64,000 bases of DNA from Leucobacter tardus (GTDB lineage Bacteria; Actinomycetota; Actinomycetes; Actinomycetales; Microbacteriaceae): NCBI RefSeq assembly GCF_017583045.1, contig NZ_JAGFBF010000002.1, positions 38,168-102,167 on the forward strand. Reading direction: 5' to 3'. The notes beneath the pieces were generated by a model, which saw nothing but the letters and a program-made list of their open reading frames with translations, had not been told where the DNA came from and did no database searches. Both the position numbers and the translations under genes were made by a program. This document shows, in pieces, positions 1 through 10,961 of this stretch (its first letter is position 1; every line of letters starts with the position of its first letter).

Positions 1-170
1 TGCGTGCGAGCAAGGTGCTCGACGACGACCTCGTCGCCGAGGTCACCGCCAAGCTCGAGGCCTTCAAGCCCGAGTTCCGGACCGCTTCGGGTGAGAGCCT
101 GTCCGAGCAGTTCACGGCACTGGACGAGGCCGAGATCGAGCAGGAGCAGCTGGTCGTAGGCAAGAAGTAG
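1..170 (+). CDS. atpA: ATP synthase F1 subunit alpha, C-terminal fragment
   Basis: Only the last ~55 codons are present; the gene begins upstream of the window. The readable frame ends in TAG at 168-170 and gives a helical tail with a phenylalanine-rich stretch ([15 protein letters not shown]), as expected for the end of the alpha subunit. Alpha forms the F1 hexamer with beta and carries the non-catalytic nucleotide sites. Identification rests on this tail plus its position 80 nt before atpG and ahead of atpD and atpC, the standard bacterial order. Confidence 0.85.
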   Translation, partial: RASKVLDDDLVAEVTAKLEAFKPEFRTASGESLSEQFTALDEAEIEQEQLVVGKK

Positions 171-178
171 TCGACCCG

Positions 179-200
179 GGGTGGGGTCATCACCCCACCC
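179..200 (+). other. Intra-operon hairpin between atpA and atpG
   Basis: A 9-bp perfect inverted repeat (GGGTGGGGT, loop CATC, ACCCCACCC) sits 9 nt after the atpA stop and has no T-run behind it. Because atpG, D and C follow on the same strand with their own ribosome sites, it is more likely an mRNA-stability or partial attenuation element than a full terminator. That role is inference. Confidence 0.5.
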
Positions 201-250
201 TGGTCGCCTGCAGCCCTGCGAGAGCCACCCCCGACACACACAGGAGAGAC

Positions 251-2622
<2,372 letters not shown>

Positions 2623-2624
2623 TC

Positions 2625-2888
2625 ATGGCTGCTCTTTCGGTTCACGTCGTCTCCGCAGACCGCGAGGTCTGGACCGGTGAAGCGACCCAGGTGGTCGCCA
2701 AGACGGTCGAGGGCGAGATCGGCATCCTCGCCGGTCACGAGCCCATGCTCTCGCTCCTCGCCTCCGGCGAGGTGCGCGTGACGACCACCGGCGGAGAGAA
2801 GGTCAAGGTCGATGCCGAAGGCGGGTTCTTCTCCGTCGACCACAACACCGTCACCATCGTCGCGGGGAACGCCGAGCTCGTCTCGTAA
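2625..2888 (+). CDS. atpC: ATP synthase F1 subunit epsilon
   Basis: This 87-residue epsilon subunit sits at the foot of gamma and regulates ATP hydrolysis. The sequence begins MAALSVHVVSADREVWTGEA and contains the conserved GEIGILAGHEPMLSLL segment of the N-terminal beta-sandwich. At 87 residues it has essentially only that domain; the C-terminal helical hairpin found in many bacteria is missing, as is common in actinobacteria, so epsilon-mediated latching must be weak or different. The ATG at 2625 is 2 nt past the atpD stop; an upstream in-frame start inside atpD is not needed. It is the last gene of the operon. Confidence 0.95.
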   Translation: MAALSVHVVSADREVWTGEATQVVAKTVEGEIGILAGHEPMLSLLASGEVRVTTTGGEKVKVDAEGGFFSVDHNTVTIVAGNAELVS

Positions 2889-2903
2889 TCCCGCGCCATC
2901 GCC

Positions 2904-2945
2904 ACGGACCGGTCGCACTTCCCGAGGGAGGGGCGACCGGTCCGT
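2904..2945 (+). terminator. Terminator of the atp operon
   Basis: A perfect 13-bp stem (ACGGACCGGTCGC / GCGACCGGTCCGT) with a 16-nt loop lies 15 nt past the atpC stop. There is no clear T-tract, as is usual in very GC-rich genomes. It overlaps the upstream region of yaaA, whose ribosome site begins 10 nt later. Confidence 0.75.
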
Positions 2946-2965
2946 CCGTGTTTCGAGGAGCCGCC

Positions 2966-3820
2966 GTGCTGATCCTGCTTCCCCCGTCCGAGACCAAGCG
3001 TCCGGGTGGCGACCGGGCCTTCCGTGCGAGTGATCTGTGGCATCACCGTGCTCTGGGTGAGACGCGCGCGCAGGTGCGTGCGGCGCTCGAGGAGCTCAGC
3101 CGCGACACCGACGCGGCGGCGAAAGCGTTGAAGCTCGGTGCGAAGAACCGTGGCGAGATCGCGCATAATCTGCGTCTGTCGCGCTCCGGCGCGATGCCCG
3201 CGATCGAGCGGTATACGGGCGTGCTCTACGATGCGCTCGGCATCGACAGGCTCGCCGCTCCGGCGCGCGCGTGGATCGACGCGCACGTGGCGGTCCAGTC
3301 CGCCCTGTTCGGCCTGGTCAGGGCCGGAGATCCGATCCCGGCCTACCGGCTCTCGGGCGGATCGCGGCTGCCCGAACTCGGTGCGCCGCTGAAGCGCGTG
3401 TGGCAGCGCACGCACGCCGACATCGACTGGGACGCCTACGGATTCGTACTGGATCTCCGATCCGGCGATTACCAGGCGCTCGCACCGGTCGATGGACCGA
3501 ACGCGTTCCGACTGCAGGTCGTGCAGCGTGCGGCAGACGGCACCACCCGGGCGCTCAACCACTTCAACAAGGCGGCGAAGGGTGACCTCGTGCGTCGCCT
3601 TGCGGAAACCGGTGCCGAGCTGTCCTCCGCCGACGACCTGATGTCCTGGGGCGCGGCGCACGGACTGGACCTCAGCGTCTCGGTTGCCGCCGACACCGAT
3701 GCCGACACCGGCTCCGGTCGCGGCGGCGAGATCACCCTCGTGACCGATCTGGGGGCGCCGACGCAGGCGGGCGGATCCGCGTCGTCGTCCACGACGACGT
3801 CTCGCGTCGGCACCGCCTGA
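2966..3820 (+). CDS. yaaA: Peroxide stress protein YaaA family (UPF0246)
   Basis: The 284-residue protein starts with the family hallmark LILLPPSETKRPGG. E. coli YaaA limits intracellular free iron during hydrogen peroxide stress and has DNA-binding ability; the same role here is inference from family. I chose the GTG at 2966 because GAGGAG (2955-2960) lies 5 nt before it and the LxPPSETK motif then starts at the N-terminus as in homologues; a GTG at 2948 would add six residues. The last ~50 residues (Asp/Ser/Thr-rich) look disordered. It stands alone between the atp terminator and the phosphatase. Confidence 0.85.
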   Translation: MLILLPPSETKRPGGDRAFRASDLWHHRALGETRAQVRAALEELSRDTDAAAKALKLGAKNRGEIAHNLRLSRSGAMPAIERYTGVLYDALGIDRLAAPARAWIDAHVAVQSALFGLVRAGDPIPAYRLSGGSRLPELGAPLKRVWQRTHADIDWDAYGFVLDLRSGDYQALAPVDGPNAFRLQVVQRAADGTTRALNHFNKAAKGDLVRRLAETGAELSSADDLMSWGAAHGLDLSVSVAADTDADTGSGRGGEITLVTDLGAPTQAGGSASSSTTTSRVGTA

Positions 3821-3830
3821 GACGGCACGG

Positions 3831-3836
3831 TAGGAT
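3831..3836 (+). promoter_or_regulatory. -10 element before the PP2C gene
   Basis: TAGGAT lies 26 nt before the phosphatase ATG. No convincing -35 box is visible. The mRNA would start near 3843, where a seven-codon GTG reading frame ends in an ATGA overlap with the phosphatase gene (see findings). Confidence 0.45.
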
Positions 3837-3862
3837 ACACGAGTGCAGAACCGAGGAGCCAG

Positions 3863-4786
3863 ATGACCGAGCGCGGAGGAAACGCCGTGCGGCGTCGCGT
3901 GCGCTACTCGCAGAGCTCCGACATCGAGCTCGAGCTGTCCTGGCACGCGGTCACCGATGTCGGGGTGCGGCGCGAGGTGAACCAGGACAGTTACGTGGCG
4001 ACGCCGCCGATCTTCGCGGTGGCCGATGGCATGGGCGGACACTCCGCCGGTGAGATCGCGTCGGCCGCGGTGGTGCGTCGTCTCGCCGAACTCGGCGGCG
4101 ACCGCGATGCGAGCCGTGAGCAGATCGTCGACGCGCTCGGCGACGCCGTCGACGACATCGAGCTCGACGCCGGTGAGACGGAGCTCGGTGCCGGCACCAC
4201 CGTGACGGGTGTCGCGTTCGGCGGCGGGTCGTGCGACGGGGAACCCGCGTGGAACGTGTTCAACATCGGCGATTCCCGGGTCTACCAGTACTTCAAAGGC
4301 GCGCTCAGCCAGATCACCCTCGACCACTCGGTCGTGCAGCACCTCATCGACACGGGGGCCATCACCGAGGCCGAGGCCGAGGTGCATCCCCACGCGAATG
4401 TGATCACGCGCGCCGTGGGGTTCAACGAAGAACCGATCCCGGATTACACGGCACTCGCATTGATCCCGGGGCAGCGGATCCTGATCTGCTCAGACGGGCT
4501 CACGAAAGAGCTCACGGACGTCGGGATCCAGCACTTCCTCGCGACGATGCCGGCCGCCGAGGACGCCGCGAACGCGCTCGTGCAGCACGCGAAGGACAAC
4601 GCCGGTCGTGACAACATCACCGTCATCGTGATCGATGTGCACGCCGTCGGCGATGTGCGCGACACCGGCGCACTGCTCGACGGGGAAGACCTCGACGAGA
4701 TCGCCGAGCAGCAGAGCGGCGGCTTCGAGATCCCGGAACCCGTGAGCGCGGTCGGCGACCGGGGCGCCCCAGGCCGGCCGGAGTAA
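3863..4786 (+). CDS. PP2C-family serine/threonine protein phosphatase
   Basis: This is a 307-residue soluble metal-dependent phosphatase that would remove phosphate from Ser/Thr residues set by Hanks-type kinases. The metal and catalytic motifs are visible: DVGVRREVNQDS near residue 32, VADGMGGHSAG near 53, GDSRVYQY near 135, SDGLTKEL near 212 and GRDNITVIVID near 250. There is no transmembrane segment, so it is a stand-alone cytoplasmic type rather than a membrane PstP. The acidic C-terminal ~45 residues are probably disordered. GAGGAG precedes the ATG. No cognate kinase or FHA gene is nearby. Confidence 0.92.
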   Translation: MTERGGNAVRRRVRYSQSSDIELELSWHAVTDVGVRREVNQDSYVATPPIFAVADGMGGHSAGEIASAAVVRRLAELGGDRDASREQIVDALGDAVDDIELDAGETELGAGTTVTGVAFGGGSCDGEPAWNVFNIGDSRVYQYFKGALSQITLDHSVVQHLIDTGAITEAEAEVHPHANVITRAVGFNEEPIPDYTALALIPGQRILICSDGLTKELTDVGIQHFLATMPAAEDAANALVQHAKDNAGRDNITVIVIDVHAVGDVRDTGALLDGEDLDEIAEQQSGGFEIPEPVSAVGDRGAPGRPE

Positions 4787-4824
4787 TTCGACGATCGCTC
4801 TTCCCCCGGTCGTCTCGCCGCGGC

Positions 4825-4830
4825 TACGCT
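4825..4830 (+). promoter_or_regulatory. -10 hexamer placing the fhs start at +1 (leaderless)
   Basis: TACGCT is followed by 6 nt and then the fhs ATG, and there is no Shine-Dalgarno sequence. Transcription from this box would begin on or next to the A of the start codon. Confidence 0.55.
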
Positions 4831-4836
4831 GACCAC

Positions 4837-6483
4837 ATGACGGCACAGCCTATATTCGAGATCGCCGAAGACGCCGGTATCGACACCTCCGAGCTCCTGC
4901 CATACGGCAGGTTCGTCGCGAAGGTTCCCCTGGAATCCGAGCCGGGCGACGCGCCGCTCGTGATGGTGACGGCCATCAACCCCACCCCGCTGGGGGAGGG
5001 GAAGACGACCACCGCCATCGGCCTGACGCAGGGCCTCGCCGAGATCGGCAGGCGTCCGATCCTCACGCTCAGGCAGCCCAGTCTCGGCCCGACGTTCGGG
5101 ATCAAGGGCGGCGCCGCGGGTGCGGGCAAGAGTCAGGTGCTCCCGACGGAGATCCAGAACCTGCACCTCACCGGCGACTTCCACGCCGTCGCCGCGGCGC
5201 ATAACCTGCTCGCCGCGATGATCGACAATCACCTGCACCACGGCAATGAACTCGACATCGACCCGCAGTCGATCCTGTGGCCGCGGGTGCTGGACGTGAA
5301 CGATCGGGTGCTGCGCGACATCGTCGTCGGTCTGGGCGGTCGTCCCGATGGCGTGCCGCGGCAGACGTCGTTCGACATCACCGCAGCGTCCGAGGTGATG
5401 GCGGTTCTCGCCCTCGCCTCGGGCTACGACGATCTCCGCGCGCGGCTCGGCCGCATCGTGGTCGGGTCGAACCGGTCGGGGGACCCGATCACGGCGGACC
5501 ATCTCCACGCCGGCGGGGCCATGGCGGTGCTGATGCGCGATGCGCTCATGCCGAATCTCATGCAGACGAGCGCGGGGAATCCGGTGCTCATCCATGCCGG
5601 CCCGTTCGGCAACATCGCGACCGGCAACTCTTCGGTCGTCGCCGATGTCGCGGCCTCTCGACTCGGCGACATCGTGGTCACCGAGTCGGGGTTCGGTGCC
5701 GACCTCGGCGCCGAGCGCATGGTGAACGTGAAGTCGCGACAGTCCGGGTATGCGCCGTCCGCCGCCGTCGTCGTCGCCACGGTGCGTGCGCTCAAAGCGC
5801 ACACCGGCAGATATCGCATCGTTCCCGGCCGGGAGCTGCCGGATGAGCTGCTCGCCGAGAACCCCGACGCCGTGCGCGAGGGGTGCGCGAACCTCGGTCA
5901 TCACCTGCGTACGCTCCGGCAGTGGGGTGTTCCGGTCGTCGTCGCCATCAACGCGTTCCCCGAGGATCACGAGTCCGAGCACCGCGCCATCGCCGAGTAT
6001 GCGGCGGAAGCCGGAGTGGCGTGCGAGATCTCGACGCACGTGGTCGACGGGGGTCCAGGTGCGGCGTTGCTCGCCCGCGCCGTGGTCGCGGCGGTCGAGG
6101 GGAACGACACCCCCGGCGTCGTGCACCGCGACTACGCCGCCGATCAGCCGCTCACCGAGAAGATGGAGCACGTCGCGCGCAACGTCTACGGTGCCGAGGG
6201 GATCGATTTCACGCCCGCGGCACGTCAGGCGCTCGAGCGCTACACCGAACTCGGGTACGGCGACCTGCCGGTCGTCATCGCGAAGACCCATCTGTCGATC
6301 CCGCACGATCGCGCGATCGACCCCGAACAGCCGTGGCGTCTGCCGGTGCGCGAGGTGCGGCTCGCCGCAGGTGCCGGCTACGTCTACGCCCTGAGTGGAG
6401 CGATCTCGACCATGCCGGGGCTGTCGAAACATCCTCGTGCCGAGCGCATCGACCTCGTCGACGGCGAGATCGTCGGGCTCTAG
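4837..6483 (+). CDS. fhs: Formate-tetrahydrofolate ligase
   Basis: The 548-residue enzyme makes 10-formyl-THF from formate, THF and ATP, feeding one-carbon units to purine and formyl-Met synthesis. The nucleotide-binding TPLGEGKTTTAIGL motif is at about residue 50, followed by LTLRQPSLGPTFGIKGGAAG and, further on, VVAINAFPEDHESE. The length matches the family (~550). The ATG at 4837 has no ribosome site, but a TACGCT box ends 6 nt upstream, suggesting a leaderless message. A 17-bp terminator stem follows and also serves the convergent gabT. Confidence 0.96.
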   Translation: MTAQPIFEIAEDAGIDTSELLPYGRFVAKVPLESEPGDAPLVMVTAINPTPLGEGKTTTAIGLTQGLAEIGRRPILTLRQPSLGPTFGIKGGAAGAGKSQVLPTEIQNLHLTGDFHAVAAAHNLLAAMIDNHLHHGNELDIDPQSILWPRVLDVNDRVLRDIVVGLGGRPDGVPRQTSFDITAASEVMAVLALASGYDDLRARLGRIVVGSNRSGDPITADHLHAGGAMAVLMRDALMPNLMQTSAGNPVLIHAGPFGNIATGNSSVVADVAASRLGDIVVTESGFGADLGAERMVNVKSRQSGYAPSAAVVVATVRALKAHTGRYRIVPGRELPDELLAENPDAVREGCANLGHHLRTLRQWGVPVVVAINAFPEDHESEHRAIAEYAAEAGVACEISTHVVDGGPGAALLARAVVAAVEGNDTPGVVHRDYAADQPLTEKMEHVARNVYGAEGIDFTPAARQALERYTELGYGDLPVVIAKTHLSIPHDRAIDPEQPWRLPVREVRLAAGAGYVYALSGAISTMPGLSKHPRAERIDLVDGEIVGL

Positions 6484-6486
6484 AAC

Positions 6487-6527
6487 CGAGTGAGGGAGGG
6501 ATGCTCGCGGCATCCCTCCCTCACTCG
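6487..6527. terminator. Bidirectional terminator between fhs and gabT
   Basis: A perfect 17-bp stem (left arm 6487-6503 starting CGAGTGAGGG, right arm 6511-6527) with a 7-nt loop lies 3 nt after the fhs stop and 18 nt before the gabT stop. No T-run is present on either strand. Confidence 0.85.
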
Positions 6528-6545
6528 CGCTGCGAGCGCTCCGGC

Positions 6546-7886
6546 CTAGATCTCTGCGGCGATCGCGGCGTCGATGACGCTCACCACATCGGCGATCAGC
6601 GCGTCGCTCATCTTGAGCGACGGCAGGAACCGGATCACGTTGCCGAACGCTCCCGCGCTCAGCAGCAGCACACCCTCCTGCGCCGCTCGCGCGATCACGC
6701 GCGAGACGAGCGCCGCGTCGTGCTCGAGGGTCTCGGGATCGGCGAACTCGATCGCGAGCATGGCCCCCTTGCCGCGCACATCGACGATGCGGTCGTACTT
6801 GGCCTGCAGGCCCTCGAGGGCCGGTTTGAACGCCCGCTCGATGCGCTGCGCCTCAGCGAGCAGGCTCTGGCTCTCGATCTGCTCGAAGACCGCGACCGCA
6901 GCGGCGCACGAGACAGGGTTGCCGCCGAAGGTGCCGCCGAGGCCGCCTGGCTGCGACTTGTCCATGATCTCGGCGCGGCCCGTGATGCCGGCGAGCGGCA
7001 GGCCACCGGCGATGCCCTTCGCCGAGAGCACGATGTCGGGCTCGACACCGAACTGCTCGATGGAGAAGACGGTGCCGGTACGCGCCATACCGGCCTGAAC
7101 CTCGTCGGCGATGAAGACGATGCCGTTCTCGCGGCACCAATCGGCGATGGCGGGCAGGAAGCCGTCTGCGGGAACGATGAAGCCGCCCTCGCCCTGCACG
7201 GGCTCCACCACGAGACAGGCGAGATCCTCGGCGCCCGCGACCTTCTCGAGGTAGGCGATGGTGCGCTGGGCGGCTTCGGGGCCGGAGAGTCCGTCACGCA
7301 GCGGGTACGAGTTCGGCGCCTTCGTGATGTCGCCGGCGCGAGGGCCGTAGCCGAGCGCGTACGGCGCCGCCTTGTAGTTCATGCTCGACGTCAGCATCGT
7401 CCGGCCGTGGTAGGCGTGATCCAGCACGGCGACTCCGGGGCGACCGGTGTATTTGCGGGCAATCTTGACGCCGTTCTCGACAGCCTCGGCGCCCGAGTTC
7501 ATGAGCAGCGTCTTGTAGGGCTGCTCGGGGGTGGAGCCGGGAACGTGCTGGGCGAGGTATTCGGCGACGCGCACATAGGGCTCGTACGGGGTCATCGTGA
7601 ACAGCGTGTGCGTCACCTTGTGGAGCTGGGCCTCGGCCGCCGCGACGACGGCGTCGTCGGTGTGCCCGATGGTGGTCACGCCGATCCCGCCGCAGACATC
7701 GACGATCTGATTGCCGTCGACATCGACGAGCACGGAGTCGTGCGCGCGGTCGATGTAGACCGGGAGAACCGAGTGCACACCGGGCGGCACGACCGCCGTA
7801 CGTCGCGCGTGCAGTTCTCGGGACTTCGGCCCCGGGATCTCGGTGACGACGCGACGTTCCTGGGTGATGGGGGTCTCTGCACTCAT
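6546..7886 (-). CDS. gabT: 4-aminobutyrate--2-oxoglutarate aminotransferase (class III)
   Basis: This 446-residue PLP enzyme transfers the amino group of GABA (or a similar omega-amino acid) to 2-oxoglutarate. Recognisable parts are MNSGAEAVENGVKIARKYTG, the YHGRT loop, the class III signature VFIADEVQAGMARTG with the PLP-ring aspartate, and the Schiff-base lysine in LSAKGIAGGLPLAG. The start at 7886 (MSAETPITQERR) is supported by a TAGACT hexamer 7 nt upstream on the same strand and no ribosome site, i.e. leaderless. No succinate-semialdehyde dehydrogenase is adjacent, so the exact substrate is less certain than the family. Confidence 0.9.
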   Translation of the reverse strand: MSAETPITQERRVVTEIPGPKSRELHARRTAVVPPGVHSVLPVYIDRAHDSVLVDVDGNQIVDVCGGIGVTTIGHTDDAVVAAAEAQLHKVTHTLFTMTPYEPYVRVAEYLAQHVPGSTPEQPYKTLLMNSGAEAVENGVKIARKYTGRPGVAVLDHAYHGRTMLTSSMNYKAAPYALGYGPRAGDITKAPNSYPLRDGLSGPEAAQRTIAYLEKVAGAEDLACLVVEPVQGEGGFIVPADGFLPAIADWCRENGIVFIADEVQAGMARTGTVFSIEQFGVEPDIVLSAKGIAGGLPLAGITGRAEIMDKSQPGGLGGTFGGNPVSCAAAVAVFEQIESQSLLAEAQRIERAFKPALEGLQAKYDRIVDVRGKGAMLAIEFADPETLEHDAALVSRVIARAAQEGVLLLSAGAFGNVIRFLPSLKMSDALIADVVSVIDAAIAAEI

Positions 7887-7893
7887 GCAGTCG

Positions 7894-7899
7894 AGTCTA
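7894..7899 (-). promoter_or_regulatory. -10 hexamer of gabT (leaderless arrangement)
   Basis: Read on the minus strand, TAGACT is followed by CGACTGC (7 nt) and the gabT ATG. Confidence 0.5.
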
Positions 7900-7930
7900 C
7901 TGCGGCTCGGCATGGTGGGACAGGACCGGG

Positions 7931-7936
7931 TAGCGT
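7931..7936 (+). promoter_or_regulatory. -10 hexamer of the OsmC gene (leaderless arrangement)
   Basis: TAGCGT is followed by 6 nt and the ATG at 7943, with no ribosome site. It is divergent from the gabT box, about 32 bp away. Confidence 0.5.
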
Positions 7937-7942
7937 GGGCGC

Positions 7943-8416
7943 ATGCGCGACACACACGAGTTCGAGGTCGGCGTCGAATGGCGCGGCAACCGGGGGAGCG
8001 GCACGAGCGGGTACCGCGATTACGGTCGGCAGCTCGTGATCCGTGCACCCCACAAGGCCGAGCTCGACGGGTCGGCGGCGCGGGTGTTCCACGGCGACCG
8101 CGACCGTTGGAACCCGGAGGAGCTGCTCGTCGCCGCACTGGCCGAGTGCCATATGCTCTCGTATCTGCACATGGCGGTCCGCGCGGGCGTCGTGGTGACG
8201 GCGTACGTCGATGACGCCGTGGGCGTGCTGCGGGTCGCGGGACTGGGTGGCGCGTTCAGCGAGGTCGTGCTGCGCCCCAGGGTCACCGTCGCCGAGCCGG
8301 GAATGGTGGAGGCGGCGCGCGCGGCGCACGCCGAAGCCAGCGAGCACTGCTTCATCGCGAACTCCGTGAACTTCCCGGTGCGCCACGAACCCGAGATCAG
8401 CGTCGCGGGGGAGTGA
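7943..8416 (+). CDS. OsmC-family peroxiredoxin
   Basis: This 157-residue OsmC/Ohr-fold protein is predicted to reduce organic hydroperoxides with two cysteines. Both are visible, in ALAECHMLSYLH near residue 71 and SEHCFIANSV near residue 135, the usual spacing for OsmC. It lies divergent to gabT and 44 nt before metG. It resembles the YhfA/OsmC branch of actinobacteria more than true Ohr, because it lacks the Ohr-type GYAACF context; the substrate is therefore inferred from the fold only. Confidence 0.85.
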   Translation: MRDTHEFEVGVEWRGNRGSGTSGYRDYGRQLVIRAPHKAELDGSAARVFHGDRDRWNPEELLVAALAECHMLSYLHMAVRAGVVVTAYVDDAVGVLRVAGLGGAFSEVVLRPRVTVAEPGMVEAARAAHAEASEHCFIANSVNFPVRHEPEISVAGE

Positions 8417-8447
8417 CCCGCGTGCGGAGCGGCGCGTCGGCTGGCGA

Positions 8448-8453
8448 TAGAAT
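8448..8453 (+). promoter_or_regulatory. -10 hexamer of metG (leaderless arrangement)
   Basis: TAGAAT is followed by GGCACCC (7 nt) and the metG ATG at 8461. This supports 8461, not the in-frame upstream codons near 8413, as the real start. Confidence 0.55.
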
Positions 8454-8460
8454 GGCACCC

Positions 8461-10053
8461 ATGCCCCAGCGCTCCTCGTTCTTCATCACGACTCCGATCT
8501 TCTACGTCAACGACGCCCCGCACATCGGGCACGCGTACACGGAGGTCGCCGCAGACGTGCTGGCCAGGTGGCACCGCCAGGCGGGCGACGACACCTGGTT
8601 TCTGACGGGCACCGACGAGCACGGGCAGAAGATTCTCCGCACGGCGACCGCGAACGGCGCGCATCCGAAGGAGTGGGCCGACCGGTTGGTCGAGTCGGAG
8701 TGGAAGCCGCTGCTCGACCTCATCGACATCTCGAACGACGACTTCATCCGGACGACCGATGAACGGCACGAGCGCGGCGTCGCCAACTTCTTGCAAGATC
8801 TGTACGACGCCGGGCACATCTATGCAGGCGAGTTCGAGGCCCTCTACTGCGTCGGCTGCGAAGAGTTCAAGCCGAAGAGCGAGATCGTCGACGGCGAGGG
8901 CGCATTCGAGGGGCAGAAGGTGTGCGCGATCCACTCGAAGCCGCTCGAGCTGCTCCAGGAGAAGAACTACTTCTTCAAGATGAGCGCGTTCGCCGAGCGT
9001 CTGCTGAAGCTCTACGAGGAGCGCCCCGACTTCATTCAACCGGCGAGTGCCCGGAACGAGGTCATCGCGTTCGTGCAGCAGGGGCTCGATGATCTCTCGA
9101 TCTCGCGCACCTCGTTCGACTGGGGCATTCCGATCCCGTGGGACGATGCGCACGTCACGTACGTGTGGTTCGATGCGCTGCTCAACTACGCGACGGCGAT
9201 CGGCTACGGCACCGACACCGAGCAGTTCGCGCGGCGCTGGCCGGCGACGCACATCGTGGGCAAGGACATCCTGCGCTTCCACGCCGTCATCTGGCCGGCG
9301 ATGCTCATGGCCGCGGGCGTCGAGGTGCCGCACCAGGTCTTCGCGCACGGCTGGCTGCTCGTCGGCGGCGAGAAGATGTCGAAGTCGAAACTCACCGGGA
9401 TCGCTCCCAACGAGATCACGGACACCTTCGGGTCGGATGCGTTCCGCTACTACTTCATGCGCGCGGTGTCGTTCGGCCAGGACGGCTCCTTCAGCTGGGA
9501 AGATCTCGCGGCTCGGTACCAGGCGGAGCTCGCGAACGGTTTCGGCAATCTCGCCAGCCGTCTCCTCGCGATGAACGCGAAGTACTTCGACGGCCGCGTG
9601 CCCGAGGAGTCCTCGATCGCGGACACCGAGGCGGAGTCGGCGATCCGCGATCTCGTGGCCACGGTCGCCGAGCGCGCCGACGAGCGTATCGAGGCGCTCG
9701 CGATCCACGAGGCCATCGCGGCGATCTGGGAACTGGTCGACGCGCTGAACGGGTACATCACCGAGCAGCAGCCCTGGGTACTGGCGAAGGATCCTGAGCA
9801 GCGGGATCGCCTCGGCACGGTGCTCTACACCGTGACCGAGGGGCTGCGTGCGCTCGCCGAACTGCTGTCTCCCGTGATTCCGGAAGCCACGGCGAAGCTC
9901 TGGGCGGCACTCGGTGCGGAGGCAACGCTCGGAGCGCTCGATCAGCAGCCCCTGCGCGAGTCCGGTACCTGGGGCCGTCTGGTCTCCGGAACCGAGCAGC
10001 AGCCGCTCGCAGTGCTCTTCCCGCGCATCGACAGCGAGAGCGTCGGCTCGTGA
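8461..10053 (+). CDS. metG: Methionyl-tRNA synthetase
   Basis: The 530-residue class I synthetase charges tRNA-Met, including initiator tRNA. The HIGH motif appears as PHIGH at residues 20-24, and the KMSKS loop as KMSKS near 305. In the connective peptide, CVGC near 129 and CAIH about 25 residues later form a single zinc knuckle with one histidine ligand. The protein lacks the C-terminal tRNA-binding (Trbp111-like) domain seen in longer versions. Start chosen from the leaderless TAGAAT box. Its stop overlaps the tatD start (GTGA), so they are coupled. Confidence 0.95.
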   Translation: MPQRSSFFITTPIFYVNDAPHIGHAYTEVAADVLARWHRQAGDDTWFLTGTDEHGQKILRTATANGAHPKEWADRLVESEWKPLLDLIDISNDDFIRTTDERHERGVANFLQDLYDAGHIYAGEFEALYCVGCEEFKPKSEIVDGEGAFEGQKVCAIHSKPLELLQEKNYFFKMSAFAERLLKLYEERPDFIQPASARNEVIAFVQQGLDDLSISRTSFDWGIPIPWDDAHVTYVWFDALLNYATAIGYGTDTEQFARRWPATHIVGKDILRFHAVIWPAMLMAAGVEVPHQVFAHGWLLVGGEKMSKSKLTGIAPNEITDTFGSDAFRYYFMRAVSFGQDGSFSWEDLAARYQAELANGFGNLASRLLAMNAKYFDGRVPEESSIADTEAESAIRDLVATVAERADERIEALAIHEAIAAIWELVDALNGYITEQQPWVLAKDPEQRDRLGTVLYTVTEGLRALAELLSPVIPEATAKLWAALGAEATLGALDQQPLRESGTWGRLVSGTEQQPLAVLFPRIDSESVGS

Positions 10054-10961
10054 CGCAGGACGCCCCCGCCGGAGGGCTGCGCAAGCGGTCGCGCGATGGT
10101 GAGCGCGGTGATCCGAGTCGCCCGCCGATGCCCGAACCGCTGCCGGTGCCGCTCTACGACAATCACACCCACCTCGAATTCGAAGACGGCGTCGACGTGC
10201 TCGACCCTGCGGAATCCCTCGACCGCGCCACCGCGGTCGGGGTGCACGGCGTCGTCCAGGTCGGCACCGACCTCGAGACCAGTCGGTGGGGCGCGCAGCT
10301 CGCCGCCGCCGACTCGCGAGTGCTCGCCGCGGTCGCTCTGCACCCCAACGAAGCACCGCGTCTGGCCGCCCGCGGGTTGCTGAGCGAGCACCTCTCCGAG
10401 ATCGCGCGTCTCGCCGCCGAACCGCGCGTGCGCGCGATCGGCGAGACCGGACTCGACTACTTCCGCACCGGTGAAGACGGCCGAGAAGACCAGATGGAGT
10501 CCTTCGAGGCGCACATCGAGATCGCGAAGGCCAATGGTCTGGCGCTGCAGATCCACGATCGTGATGCCCACGACGACGTGGTCGCCACGCTGCTGCGCGT
10601 CGGCGCCCCCGAGCGCACCGTCTTCCACTGCTTCTCCGGAGACGTCGGACTCGCGCGGATCTGCGCGGACCGCGGGTGGTATCTCTCGTTCGCCGGGACG
10701 GTGACGTTCAAGAACGCACCCGCCCTGCGGGAGGCGCTCGCCATCACCTCGCCCGACCGGGTGCTCGTCGAGACCGACGCCCCGTTCCTCACGCCCGAAC
10801 CGTTCCGCGGCCGTCCGAACGCCCCGTACCTCATGCCGCACACCGTGCGCCGTATCGCCCAGGTGCTCGAGCAGCCGCTGGACGAGGTGTGCGCGCGACT
10901 CGCGAGGAACACCGAGCACGTCTACGGGCCGTGGTTGCTCGGCATGGAGCCCGAGGGGTGA
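10050..10961 (+). CDS. TatD-family metal-dependent DNase
   Basis: This 303-residue TIM-barrel hydrolase has the family metal ligands in YDNHTHLEF near residue 37, IGETGLDYFRTG near 132, LQIHDRDAH near 167, VFHCFSGD near 191 and VETDAPFLTPEP near 240. TatD proteins act as 3'-5' exonucleases or DNA/RNA-processing enzymes. It overlaps metG by 4 nt at its GTG start and is itself overlapped by ksgA. The metG-tatD-ksgA-ispE order recurs widely in actinobacteria. The first ~30 residues are basic and probably unstructured, so a later start is possible. Confidence 0.9.
   Translation: MTQDAPAGGLRKRSRDGERGDPSRPPMPEPLPVPLYDNHTHLEFEDGVDVLDPAESLDRATAVGVHGVVQVGTDLETSRWGAQLAAADSRVLAAVALHPNEAPRLAARGLLSEHLSEIARLAAEPRVRAIGETGLDYFRTGEDGREDQMESFEAHIEIAKANGLALQIHDRDAHDDVVATLLRVGAPERTVFHCFSGDVGLARICADRGWYLSFAGTVTFKNAPALREALAITSPDRVLVETDAPFLTPEPFRGRPNAPYLMPHTVRRIAQVLEQPLDEVCARLARNTEHVYGPWLLGMEPEG

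Noticed and set aside
4444..6513. Long minus-strand frame across the PP2C and fhs genes (about 689 codons)
   Set aside because: It spans two well-supported genes and their gap on the opposite strand, with low-complexity Arg/Asp/Gly composition and no domain; a GC-skew artefact.
5883..8039. Plus-strand frame of about 718 codons across fhs and antisense to gabT
   Set aside because: It overlaps conserved genes on both strands, crosses the terminator at 6487-6527 and resembles no protein.
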